Shown: in pieces, positions 47,291 through 58,230 of the stretch
Position numbering within the stretch: position 1 is the stretch's first letter
Layout of the letters: every line of letters begins with the position of its first letter
NCBI GenBank assembly: GCA_021018995.1
Contig: CM037587.1
Coordinates: 15,439,366-15,503,365, forward strand
Direction: 5' to 3'
Length of the DNA stretch: 64,000 bases
From: Chloranthus sessilifolius
Lineage: Eukaryota > Streptophyta > Magnoliopsida > Chloranthales > Chloranthaceae
The notes under the pieces: model-generated
What the model was told of the DNA's origin: nothing
The model's input: only the letters and a program-made list of their open reading frames with translations
The model's database searches: none
Position numbers and translations under genes: made by a program

Positions 47291-48332
47291 AGATTCTTCG
47301 TTGGAAAAGGTCAATCATTGGTTGAGACCAACCCGTTGAGAATGAGATTATGTGTCAATCAAACTATGTGCAACCATGCATTCAGAAGGGATCATTTCCC
47401 TTTTTTATTTTCTGCAGGCTTACAACCTGTATTGGCAGCGGTATCCCTATAAAGAGTACACCATGCATCTGGGTATCTGTATGATGGTTGTTTGTCCCCG
47501 TAAATTATACCCGGGCATGTTCAGGTCGGGGCTTTCATCGCCTTTATTGTTGCTTATTGCCCCTGATGGGTGCATGATTATGCATAGTTAATTGATGATT
47601 ATGATCATTGTCAACAGAGACCAGGATTGGATGCCCCCTTTTGAGAGGTGCCCAATGTTTGGCTGGATCTGTTCAAGGAAGTCGAAACTGGATACTCTAG
47701 GTCATGCTGAGCTGAGGCATGCTTTATGAAAAATGACATGTACTCCCAAAAAGTATTGTGACATCTATTCACTTCGCTCGGGTGGTCATGCTAAATACAC
47801 TTTGGGATGATGGGTTCGCCCAAAAATCTCGAACCCTGCTTTCAGTAGGGGCACCCGAGAATAATCCAATGAGGCCATTAAATGCCTTGTAGGATTGGAC
47901 GCAAACTATGGAGCCTTGCGTATGCTTACTTCACACCTATCTTTGAATGTGGGTCGATCACCCCTCTTACTTACAAAACTGTTGTATTCAAAATAAATCT
48001 CGAACATCAATCACCTTCAAATCATCTCGAGAAGCGAACATTTTTCTCGACTAACGGGCTTTTGCAACTCGAGAGGCACACATTTTTTCTAGCTATTGGG
48101 CTTTCGCAAATCATTCCACCTAGGTTATGCTCAGTAATGTCGCTAAGCGCTTGGGAACTGATTACCTCGAGAAACGAATGATTAGCCTAGCACCCCAGGG
48201 CTTTTGTTTTCTCACCATGTTACTCACCCGATGTTTGAAGTTCGTTCTGAATATAGTGGACTCGTCAGTAATGCCTTGGGCCTTTTCGGATGTCTCTTTT
48301 CTTTGGCATACGATCACTAGTGATCGGATACC

Positions 48333-48345
48333 AAAGAGGGGCATC
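48333..48345 (+). other. Polypurine tract of Tat element
   Basis: AAAGAGGGGCATC directly before the 3' LTR start; the left copy has AAGGAGGGGCATC before 5091. Confidence 0.7.
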
Positions 48346-48708
48346 TGTAGACACCCAAATTTGGCCCAAGGCCTGATCGAAACACCTTTTGAGAGAGGTG
48401 CAATTTTGAGCTTTTGATGGCATATATGAAACCTTTAGGAATCACTCCAAACCCTTAGGAATCACCCTAGATCCCTTAGGAACCTATCCCGATCCTTTAG
48501 AAACCAATCCCAACCCTTAGAACCCATTTCAAACCTTAAACCTAACCTTCCTGGGCAATGGATGAAGAGTGGTACACCAAGACTATCTAAGGTCATTTAC
48601 TAATATCAAATCATATACCATTGGAAAGAGGACTTCTCTAACTTTCTAACGAGCTAAAACTCACCTCAATCGGAGTTGTATATTAAAAGTTATGACCATT
48701 TGAAAATC

Positions 48709-48865
48709 GCACAACTAATAGTTGCGCCAGCCATTTTCCTATTTAAGTTGGCAACTAATAGTTGCGCCGTATAAATGGGTCCCCCACCTCGCGAAAGCCA
48801 ACTTCCAGCACTCTGTTCATTACTATTTATCAGATTTGCATTTGCAAGCAACTATTAGTTGAGCC
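48709..48865. repeat. Three decayed type-A palindromes in 3' LTR
   Basis: Near 48709-48728, 48749-48768 and 48848-48865. Each has lost a few bases of one arm relative to the 5' LTR copy. Confidence 0.75.
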
Positions 48866-49149
48866 AGGCATATGAACAGTGACTGTTGGATTTTGCCCTG
48901 AATTTTGTGTTTGGAGTTTGACTTGTTTACCACCTCGACCTTTGGGGTGTGTTTTTCTAGTTCTGTTGTACCCTTTTGAAGCATATTTGCACCCCTTTAA
49001 GTGGCATAAGGCCTCACCCCATCATCCACCATTGGAGGACCTTCTCACACATTTCAAGGCTCCAAAAATCTTAGGAAACCTTAGATGGCCTATTACCTAA
49101 TTCTTAATCTTACTTAGCCTCTAAGTAGCCTCCTAATCCACCCATCTCC

Positions 49150-49157
49150 TATAAATA
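49150..49157 (+). promoter_or_regulatory. TATA box of 3' LTR
   Basis: TATAAATA in ctcctataaatagagctcc. Confidence 0.75.
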
Positions 49158-49881
49158 GAGCTCCCCTCCCCTTGGTTTAAGGGTTGAGAATTTCTACCTA
49201 AGAGAGAAAGAGCTTAAAGTGAGAAGATCATTCTTCCTTTGGTACACACCCCCCATACAAATTCCAGAATTCACAAAACTCCTTTAGACCTTAGCATTTC
49301 ATAGAAAACCCTTAGGTTAGGTGTGTGTGATCCCCAAGCCTCCCTTCCCTACCTCTTAGCTTCTAGCCTTAAGAGTTAGAACCCCACTTACCACCATACA
49401 AAGCCTTCAAGAGCTCATCAAAGCAAGCCACGCAAGACTCTCCTATGGTGCTACAAGGGCTCGAGGGCTCCGACTCTCCCCTTTCTTCTCCTATCTCTTT
49501 CTAGCTCCCTCCATCCTCCCATTTGCGCCATTACGCCACCGACTTTTCGGTAGAAACGGAGGGGCACAAATAGGATTCTAAGCCCTTTTGGGCAAGAGGA
49601 AGTTATTTTCTTTTCTTTTACTTTATTTTATTTTTGGCCATTAGTAGAGATCGTGTTAAGCGGATTGATCGGGTGCCTAACACCTTCCCGATCGATAACC
49701 GAAGCCCCAACCCAAGAGCCTTTGGTGTGGACCGGATTCAGAGTCATATTTTTAGCACTTCGGTGCTCATAAAAATGAACTAGGTATCCCGGGACACCGA
49801 AAGCTCTGGGTGGCGACTCTATATTTTTAGTTAGAGAGCGAATCATCGCGACAGGATCGTCAAAAATCCCACGGTTGCACA

Positions 49882-49886
49882 ACTGC
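49882..49886. repeat. Right target-site duplication ACTGC
   Basis: ACTGC immediately after the LTR end GGTTGCACA, identical to 33154-33158. Confidence 0.85.
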
Positions 49887-50288
49887 TTTTGAACCAAACA
49901 ATTTTTAGTAAAGACCAAAATCCCTAGCTGCTATTCTACATCTCTTGATTTTAATCTTTTCTCCATATTCCTTTAACTCTATTTTTAATCAAATTTGGAT
50001 CATTTGCAGTTGAATTTTTGTAATTTTTAGTGACAATCCTATAAACCTCTTTCCTATTTTGATTTAGTCTAAATTAGGATAGAGTGCCATATCTGACATA
50101 GATCTGGAGATTTAACATAGTTTAATCATATTTCCCTGTGGACATACCCTGACTTACCTATTAAAGATTGCTGCAATAGTCCTGATTCTTACAGGACTGG
50201 CTGCTTACCTTGATCCCTCATTACTGTAATTTGTGTAGTTAATCTGCTATTTTAACAATTTAATAATTGTAAGGTGAGCAGCACAACA
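49887..50288 (+). mobile_element. Athila-type solo LTR, right part
   Basis: Continuation of the LTR interrupted at 33158. It is AT-rich and ends GTGAGCAGCACAACA just before TGTAG. Confidence 0.8.
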
Positions 50289-50293
50289 TGTAG
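50289..50293. repeat. Right target-site duplication TGTAG
   Basis: TGTAG after the LTR end, identical to 31300-31304. Minus-strand Tat gag sequence resumes here. Confidence 0.85.
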
Positions 50294-51169
50294 ACATATT
50301 ATTCTTAGAATAGATGGATCAGGTCTTTCCACGTTTTCATCATGGAAGGTTCAAGCGATGTGAACCACCTCAAAGTTGAACCCGTAAGGCTCTTTTGAAA
50401 AACCTTTATGAGCAAACGCTCATCTCCCCAGTATTGGCACATGCCCTCGCAGTAGGATTTGAGATGTGTTATGGGGTTCCCTGTGCCATTGTATTTATCA
50501 AAGGCTGGCACTTTGAATTTTAGGGGAAAGGGGACTTCAGAGAATAGGCATAGATTGGAAAAGTTCGGGGCATGGATCTCAGCTCCACTCATTTTCATCA
50601 ATTATTTCTGAATCTTGTCTAGTTGTTCTTTTAGCTGTTTTGATTCCTTAGACGGCGAGGCCGCCTTTTCAAAGGTCGATCTCCATTCACTTTGTGCTGT
50701 TGGGGGGTTAGTGATTAAGGGTGGAGGATTGATGTTGGTGAGTGCCCCTGCATAAGCTTCGCTGTTCCTGATCTCATCTTCTTCATATTGTGGGTCTACA
50801 TATAGTGTAGTGAGGGTGATATTTTCCTATTGGTGCGGAATAGACTGAATGGGTGCTGGGTGGGCCCATTGTATGTGAGGGAAGTTCTGTAAGTGATAGG
50901 ATGAGTGGAAGTTGGATGTTGGTTTAAGACCTGATGAGGCCATTGGGTTTGGAGGGATATTTGAGGATGGCCTTGAGGTGCATGAGGATGGGTGAATTGG
51001 GGTTGATGAAGGGTAGGTGCCATGTTCCCGCCTGGGGCTGGGTATGAGGGTTGTGAGTGAGTGAGATATTAAGAGAATTGTGGAGGGTATGGGTATGAGG
51101 ATCCAAGGCTTGGGCCTTACCAGGCTTGGGTATAGGGTAAGGAACTTGGATAGGTTTGGACCATAGGAT

Positions 51170-51330
51170 CCGGATGGGTTGGGATCATGGGGCTTTGATG
51201 GGTTTGGCCCGTTGGGCCTTGGTGGGTTTGGCCCGTTGAACCTTGATGGATCTGGCCCATTAGGCCTTGGTGGGTCTAGCCCATTGGGCCTTGGTGGGTC
51301 TGGCCCATTGGGGCCTGAGGCTCGCTCCAA
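51170..51330. repeat. Short gag minisatellite (about 6 units)
   Basis: Units of 24 bases like ggcccattgggccttggtgg-gtct on the plus strand, the complement of the expanded repeat at 37017-37566. Confidence 0.85.
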
Positions 51331-51858
51331 TGACCCCATGATGGGTGAGGGTCTTGGGTGGTATGGATAATGGGGGGTTGATGGGGGTCATAGGGGAAAG
51401 GGGCATGGAGACTTGATAAGGTATGGGATGGGTTTATGAGGGGTGGATGAGGGAGGCTATCTTGTGAGGCCTTCCATATAGTGTAGGCCTTCCACATCTC
51501 ATCCATCATGGGCATCAGATTGGGTGGTGGGGTGGATGCAAAGGGCACATCCGATGGAGTGGGAGCATGTGGTATGGATGGGGTGGATATATAGGAAAAA
51601 TTGGGCATGACCGGGGTAAAATTGGGCATGACCTGGGTTGATGGGGGGGAGGAATGATGCTTTGGGATTGGGGGAAGGATGTGGAGTGGTTATGGGAGGA
51701 TTGTTTATGGCTTGGGTGTATGTGAAAGAAAGTGGTATGTTTCGATTAGATGGGGATGATGGAGGTATGTTAGATGTAGTAGGAAGATGGGGTGAATTTG
51801 GAGTTTAGGTGGGGAAAGAATATGATGAAACATAGGGTGCATTTTGGGTGATGGTGGA

Positions 51859-51872
51859 GGGGGGGGGGGGGG
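51859..51872. repeat. Poly-G run (14 G)
   Basis: Fourteen G in the gag Pro-rich region (C run on the coding strand), a site prone to length change. Confidence 0.9.
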
Positions 51873-52150
51873 AATTAGGGCTGTTTAGATTTGAGGGGAA
51901 ATGGGATAAAAAATGGGGTGTATGCGAAGTGGATGTGGATGGATTTTGAGTGGATGTGGGCGGGGAGAAGGATAAATTTTGGATTGGTGCGGATGGGAAA
52001 ATGGGTGCACCGAAGGGTCCGATGATGGTAAATGGTGGTTGGGTGAGTGGGATGGTGGTAAAAGTCTCTTCCGAATAGGAATGAGTTGGGGAATGTGGTG
52101 GGGATGAATCAGGATTGGCATATGCCGGATCCACTGCCCACGACATTGCT

Positions 52151-53538
52151 TGGTGGCGGATTGGGAACGGGTGCCTCGGATGGGGCCCATAAAGTTTTCT
52201 CCTTCTCCCTCTGCGGGACGACAAGGGGTAAGGCGATGCCGTTGTGCCGACCCCACAATATTTTTTCTTTTTCGGTTTTTTGTTGATGACTTTTTTTAAT
52301 TTATTTTTTGAAAATGACAAGTGAATACCTTACGATAAAAAATTTCGAGGCCTTAGAATTCCAATTTCGGGTGGTGTTCATACCCAAAATATCTCCCACG
52401 ATGGGATCCCGACGCGCTTTGAAAGAATCAAAGGAAAACCCTTTGATCTATTGAAGACACAAGAATCAACATAAACAGCTCGACCCCCTAGAGCAAGTCA
52501 ATGAGAAGGTAACCTCTCTTGACCAGCGAGGGCATATTGGGTGTCGAAGAGTGCGGGATTTATTCGGGGTGCTAAACCACTAAGCGGGGAACTTGGGGAG
52601 GTGAAGATTGGCCTTAGATTCAAGTTGCCTAACCTGTGACAGACTTGGCGTGTGTATTATATACACCAGGCTAATTCTATTAAGTTTTGGCTTGGCGTGT
52701 GTAATATACATGCCAGAGCAATTTTGGGTAAAAAAGGCTTGGCGTGGATTTTATACACGCCAGGCAGAAACAGAGTATATGGTGACAACAAAACAATAAG
52801 CTCGAAATTGGTCATTTTTTATGGTTTTTTGGAAGCGTTGCTTCTGGGGATTGACTTTCTTGTTATAACGGGTTCCTCCTCTCCGATCCTAGGGATACAA
52901 GGTTGATTCGGGGCAACTGAACGCACTCCCCTAGGGTTTTAAGCTTTATAATCGGCTCGGTCACCCACCCGATATACCTCCAGCGCAAGCGCCTTCTCAG
53001 ATACTGGATGGGTGGTTCTTTTCGGGATCATCACCACTAGGGGCTGCTGCCATAATAAAAATCAGGACGTTTGTATCTTTGGCTAAATTCTCACCCTTTT
53101 GTAAAATCTACCCAACGTAAAAATTCAATTACGTCCCCCTCTTGGTTTAATTTTAATTTCAATTTTAAGGGAGTTTGCTTAATGTTCAAAAACCAGGGGT
53201 GATGGTCTCGTGTCGCCTGAATGGGCCGGCGTCCATTGTTAGAAAATGATTGCAGAAAGTAAAAGCTCACGTAGGCCCGCCAAATGGCTAAGGCGTGTAA
53301 ATACGCAAGTAAGCCCGCCAATCGCCTAAGGCATGTAAATAATAAGAAAGTAAAGGAAAGTAAAGACGATGCTCAAGTAGGCCAGCCAATCGGCTAAGGC
53401 ACATAAATGATGGAGAAGTAGGGGTGAATAAAAATAAACAGAATCCTAGGGGTGAGTGAAACTAAGAGAAAATAGGCAAGTGTTAGTAAAAAAAAAAAAG
53501 GAAAATACCAACTTTTAAGGGGAAGCTCTATTAGCTAC
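52151..53538 (-). other. Leader of minus-strand Tat element
   Basis: No gene. It contains type-B palindromes (52647-52762) and the cggctaaggc repeats near 53270-53400, and is collinear with 34792-36210 of the sister. Confidence 0.7.
52647..52762. repeat. Three type-B palindromes in leader
   Basis: At 52647-52667, 52694-52714 and 52741-52762, with arms close to GGCGTGTATA and TATACACGCC. They stand where the sister element has its three type-A palindromes (35610-35721). Confidence 0.88.
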
Positions 53539-53556
53539 TCCCCACCAGAGTCGCCA
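53539..53556 (-). other. Primer-binding site of minus-strand Tat
   Basis: TGGCGACTCTGGTGGGGA on the minus strand, one base different from the sister, two bases from the LTR end. Confidence 0.85.
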
Positions 53557-53558
53557 TC

Positions 53559-55079
53559 TGTGCAACCGCAAATATTTGAAGATCCTGCCGCGACGATCCT
53601 CACTCATGAAAAATATGGAGTCGCCACCCAGAGCTTTTGGTATCTCGAGAAACCTAAATCATTTTTATGAGCACCGAAGTGCCAAAAATGTGACTCTGAT
53701 TCACCGGTCTACGCCAAAGGCCCTTGGTAGGGGATTCGGTTATCGATCGGGAAGGTGTTAGGTACCCGATCAATCCGCTCAAATGCGGTCTCTACTTATG
53801 GCCAAAATAAAGAAAAATAAAAATGAAAAGAGCACTTCCTCTTGCTTGAAGGCACATTGATCCTATTTGTGCCTCTCCGCAATTACTGAGATTTCAGCGG
53901 CGTAATGACACAAATTCGAGGATAAAGGAAAAGCTAAGAAGGTAGAGGAGTAGATTGGAGAGCAAGAGCTCTCGGGCCTTTGTAGCACAGCTGTGGACCT
54001 TCGCATAGGTGCACTTGATGAGCTTCCGATAGCTTGAGTGGTTGGAGAATGGGTTCTAACCTCTAAGGCTTGATAGCTAAGGGGTAGAGGAAGAAGGCTA
54101 GGGGATAGTTCTCTCCTAAACTCAAGGGTTTTTGATGGAAGATAGGGTTTCTAAGGTGGTTTAGGATTCTAGAATTTGCATGAGTATTTGGTGCACCAAA
54201 GGGGAGCAGGGGATTGCTTAATCTCTTTCTATATCTTGGAAAAATTTCAAGCCATTTGCAAGGGGGTGCTTCTCTATTTGTAGAAAAAGAGAGGGTTAGG
54301 GGGGTCCTTAAAGGCTAATTAGGGTTAGTAATTAGGTAATCCTAACATCTAAGGTTTCCTAGGTTTTTAAGGTTATGGATATGTGTGAGGATAGGATTAA
54401 TGGTAGATGATAGGGTGAGGTTTCAAATGACTAGAGAGTTGCAAATAGGGTAAACAGGGGTGCAACAGTCCTAATGAAACCCACTCTAAACATTGGGATG
54501 GTCAACAAGTCAAACCTCAAAAGTGAAATTCGAGCAAAAACTAGAGGTTACTGTAGCTAAGCTTGGCGTGTGTATAATCCACACTAAGCATAGCTACAGT
54601 GTCCCGAAAGTCAGAGAACACAAGGGGGCCCACCTATACTTGGCATGTGTAATATACATGCCAAGCCATTTCTAGGAAAAAATGGCTTGGCGTGTATAAT
54701 ATACACTCCATGCATGCCCTAACTAGGTGCAGTTTTTGGACACCTTTCGGATCGCCGTAACTTTTGAAGTATAACTCGGATTGAGGTGATTCTTGGCTTG
54801 TTGGAAAGCTGGGAACCTCTACGTTTTAATGGTATAAGTTCAATCTTAGTAGAGGTCCCTACCAGCCCTGGTACATCTCACTCTAACCAATGCCCAAGAG
54901 GGTTAACTAAGGGTTCAGAGAGGTTTCTTAAGGTTGGGGGTAAATCCTAAGGGTTTAGGCAAGTTTCTAAGGGTTTGGGAATGTTTCTAAGGGTGTGGGA
55001 AATGCTATCAAAAGCTTAGGGGTGCGCCTTTTTTGAAGTATGTTTGGATTGGGCCTTGGGCCAAATTTGGGTGTCTACA
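53559..55079 (-). repeat. 5' LTR of minus-strand Tat (type B)
   Basis: On the minus strand TGTAGACACC (55079) to TGCGGTTGCACA (53559), 1521 bases. Text such as ccgatcgataaccgaatcc and the palindrome-flanking words are shared with the type-A LTRs. A TATA-like CTACAAATAGAG lies near 54282-54271. Confidence 0.9.
54564..54709. repeat. Three type-B palindromes in LTR
   Basis: At 54564-54586, 54642-54662 and 54689-54709, the middle one GGCATGTGTA-ATATACATGCC. They lie upstream of the TATA-like box on the minus strand, as the type-A copies do in the sister. Confidence 0.88.
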
Positions 55080-57690
55080 ATAGACAACTAAATAAGCTGA
55101 CAATAAAGAACTAATACCCGCTTCCCAGAATCGATGATCTGTCCAATTAGTTGCAAGGAGCAAGATTCTTCTCCAAAATCAATCTGAGGTCGGGTTACCA
55201 CCAGATGAAAGTGAAAGCTGAGGACATTCCGAAGACAACTTTTGGAACTCGATACAACCATTATGAGTTTCTTATCATGCCTTTCAGATTAGCCAACCGC
55301 TTGCATCCTTCATGGACCTCATGAACCGAGTGTTCAATCCTTATTTGGATAAGTGGTCCATTGTTTTTATTGACGACATTCTCATTTACTCAAGGTCAAG
55401 AGAAGAGCATGAGCAACACCTACGCTTAGCACTCCAAACCTTACGAGAATCTCAATTGTATGCAAAGTTCAGTAAATGTCACTTCTGACTAGAGCAGGTG
55501 GGTTTCCTTGGGCATGTTATTTCAGAAGCTGGTATAGAAGTGAACCCTACAAAAATACAAGTGATAGTGAAATGGGAAGAACTCAGAACGGTAACTGAAC
55601 TTTGTAGTTTTATGGGATTAGCCGGATACTACAAAAGATTTGTTGAAGGGTTTGCCAAGCTAGCTGAACCACTCACACGCCTCACCAGAAATACTTCTAA
55701 ATTTGAGTGGACTGAAGCGTGCGAGCAGAGTTTTCAAGAGTTGAAAAAGAGATTGACCTCTGCACTCGTACTTACCCTACCATCAGGTAGTAGGGGATTC
55801 TCAGTATTCAGCGATCCTTCTCATAGTGGGTTAGGCTGCGTATTAAATCAACATGATAAAGTAGTCACTTATGGGTCAAGGCAGCTTAAAGACCACGAGA
55901 AGAACTACCCTACACATGACTTGGACCTTGCAGCAGTCATATTTGCTTTGAAGATCTGGAGGTATTGCCTCTATGGTGAGACCCTTGAAATTTTCACAGA
56001 CCACAAGAGCCTTAAGTGCTCGTCTACCTAGAAGGAACTCAATTTGAGGCAGAGGAGATGGATGGAATTTCTCAAGGATTATGACTGCGTCATCTAGTAC
56101 CATCCGAGGAAAGCAAATGTGGTAGCTAATGCGCTTAGCCGAAAATCATCTGCTTAGCTACCACATCTTGTGACTAGATTAAACAGATGAAAACTGCTTG
56201 AGAACATAATCTCAGGTGACACTTAATTCGACGTGAAAGAATTGGGAGCACTGTTAGCCAATATCATGATCAAATCAATCCTCTTCGATAGGATCAGAGA
56301 AAGCCAAATGAAAGATTTAGAGCTTATGGCTATTAGACAGGGTATAGATAATGAAAATCAGTCAGAATTTTCTGTTAAGGACGATGTCACCTTATTATTT
56401 AGAGGCTGACTGTGTGTGTTGACCGATAGTGAGTTACGACATGAGATATTGGAAGAAGCCATAGATCTGTATATGCTATACATTCGGGCAACACCAAAAC
56501 GTACCATGACTTGAAGAAGAACTTTTGGTGGAGGGAAATGAAGATAGATGTCACTGAGCACGTCGCGAGATGCTTGGTCTGTCAGCAGGTCAAAGTTGAC
56601 CACAGACACCTTGTTGGTTTATTGGAGCCCCTACCAGTCCCCGAATGGAAATGGGAGAATATTTTGATGGACATCGTACTTGGTTTGCCGAGAACTCAGA
56701 AGGGGCATAACGCTATTTGGGTGGTTATTGACCGACTAACCAAGTCAGCACACTTCCTTCCATACAACACGCGTTAAACTGTAAGCAAACTTGCTGAATT
56801 GTATCTAAAGGAGATTGTAAGGCTGCATGGCATACCTTCAAGCATCATTTTCGATTGGGACCCACTCTACACATCCTAGTTTTGAAAGATAGAAGATATG
56901 CTCAGGACTTGTATGATTGACTTTTAAGGATCATGGGACAAGCACTTGCCCTTGATCGAATTCACATACAATAATAGTTATCAAACCAGCATCAGGATGG
57001 CTCCTTTGAAGAACTTTATGGCCGCCGATGTAAATCTCCATTCAATTGGGAAGAGGTTGGAGAGTGTGTTTTACTGGGCTCAGAACTTATTGAGAGCACC
57101 AATGCGACGGTTCAACTTATACGCAAATGTTTAAACATTGCTCAAAGCCATCAAAAGAGTTATGCAGATCTTAAGAGGACAAATGTAGAATTTCAGGTGA
57201 ACTTTGAGCTTAAAATGTTTTATGTATCAACCTACTAGACATGAGACTAACAGTCATGTTCGTTTCAGGTGGGAGATCACGTCTTTATAAAAATCTCGCT
57301 GACCAAGGGCGTGATGCGATTTGGCAGGCGAGGGAAACTCAACCCATGGCACATTGGTCCTTTTGAGGTGTTAGGTCGTGTTGGCAAGGTAGCCTATCGT
57401 GTCACCCTTCCACCATGGATGTCAAGCGTCCATAGCATGTTCCGCATGTCGATGCTAAGAAAGTACGTGAGAGACATGTCACACGTGTTAGACTACCAAC
57501 CTATTGAGGTTCAAGAAGACTTGACGCTGATAGAGGAATTGATGTGGGTGTTGGATCGCAAGGAGCAAATTCTGAGAACCAAGAGTATTCCTCTCATTCT
57601 AGTTTAGTGGCACAATCATTTGGTTGCGAAAGCAACTTGGGAACGAGAGGTGGATATTCAGGATCAATACCCGAATCTGTTTGTTTAAAA
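55080..57690 (+). pseudogene. Chromovirus pol: RT, RNase H, integrase, chromodomain, broken
   Basis: [15 protein letters not shown] near 55180, [15 protein letters not shown] near 55240 and catalytic [11 protein letters not shown] near 55365. RNase [19 protein letters not shown] near 55800 and [11 protein letters not shown] near 55985. Integrase: the CLVCQQVKVDH zinc-binding half near 56575, MDIVLGLPRTQKG near 56670 and a C-terminal GDHVFIKISLTKG near 57270. Chromodomain: a W-H-N-H segment, then ATWEREVDIQDQYPNLF at about 57635-57685. This order and the chromodomain text mark the Tekay/Del branch. Some breaks. Confidence 0.88.
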
Positions 57691-57896
57691 TTATTAAGTT
57701 TCAAAATTAATATAATACATTGAATCAAGTTTTGACTATGGGAACCTATATGTGTAACAAAGGTACCCCTTCATTTCTTAAACTGGGGAAATTTTGTTTT
57801 ATGGATACAACCATATGTAATATGAGCACAGGTAACTTGGTGACAATGTACAAGGTGCAAGGGGGAGGGCATTCAAAATAGCCACACCTGGGACTA

Positions 57897-57976
57897 GCCG
57901 GCTCGAGCGTGAAAATCCCGCTCGAGCGTCCACTTAAAACATGCTCGAGCGTGCTTAGAGACTGCTCGAGCGGCCA
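57897..57976. repeat. Four CGCTCGAGCG words upstream of extra ORF
   Basis: ggctcgagcg, cgctcgagcg, tgctcgagcg and tgctcgagcg within 80 bases. The same word fills 61085-61560 in the LTR. The last copy ends about 10 bases before the TATA box at 57984. Confidence 0.9.
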
Positions 57977-57983
57977 TCGGGAT

Positions 57984-57992
57984 TATAAAAGG
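57984..57992 (+). promoter_or_regulatory. Candidate TATA box for the extra ORF
   Basis: TATAAAAGG in gggattataaaaggggtgg, with the palindromic words directly upstream and an ATG at 58231. Some Tat-lineage accessory genes are known to use their own promoter; use here is inference. Confidence 0.6.
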
Positions 57993-58230
57993 GGTGGAAA
58001 CCCCTATGTTCATTCTTGCGAGCTTTCAAAACACTTCCAAGCTTGTTTTGTTCCTTCCTTTGCAAGAAGAAGCCCTAAGCTTCTACAAGGGATGCAATTT
58101 CTTCGTGCTCGTGCAAGATTCCTCCTGATTTAGGCCCTTGATCATGTGCACACCTTCCTTTCACACGTAAAGCCCTATAAACCCCTATTTCATTTGAATT
58201 TTTGGGATTTTTCTTATTTTTCATTATGCC

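Larger units (their letters stand above)
45092..48332 (+). other. Long 3' untranslated region of Tat element
   Basis: 3.2 kb without a recognised gene. It contains the 55-base repeats (45724-45872), A-rich stretches (45640-45710, 46190-46380) and a 410-base duplication (46633-47290). No antisense PMD gene is seen here, unlike the arrangement inferred at the left end of the window. Confidence 0.75.
33159..49881 (+). mobile_element. Tat/Ogre-type Ty3/gypsy element with both LTRs, 16.7 kb
   Basis: Layout: 5' LTR, primer-binding site, long leader, gag with an expanded minisatellite, protease plus G-patch, intron-like gap, RT-RNase H, second (archaeal-type) RNase H, integrase, long 3' untranslated region, polypurine tract and 3' LTR. 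The second RNase H and the large size are hallmarks of the Tat lineage. A 5-bp target duplication (ACTGC) brackets it. By eye, about 19 differences in a 400-base LTR stretch (33900-34300 versus 48995-49400) and about 30 in the first 360 bases suggest insertion a few million years ago. All parts are present, but the coding region is broken, with more than ten breaks. Confidence 0.92.
48346..49881 (+). repeat. Tat 3' LTR (type A)
   Basis: TGTAGACACC to CGGTTGCACA, 1536 bases, followed by the ACTGC duplication and not by a primer-binding site. Palindromes at 48709-48865 and TATA box at 49150. Confidence 0.93.
50294..52150 (-). pseudogene. Tat gag N-terminal and capsid region, minus strand, broken
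   Basis: The start MSWAVDPAYANPDSSPPHSP lies near 52145. A Pro-rich domain follows with a short run of the minisatellite units (51170-51330), then a helical segment and the capsid-type KFKVPAFDKYNGTGNP near 50500 and TLRWFTSLEPSMMKTW near 50345. Several breaks. The capsid part is cut by the solo LTR. Confidence 0.8.
50289..55079 (-). mobile_element. Minus-strand Tat element, right arm (5' LTR, leader, gag 5' part)
   Basis: Read on the minus strand: LTR 55079-53559, primer-binding site 53556-53539, leader to about 52165, and gag to 50294. It is collinear with the left arm 27987-31304 across the solo LTR. The LTR and leader carry type-B palindromes where the sister has type A. Confidence 0.88.
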
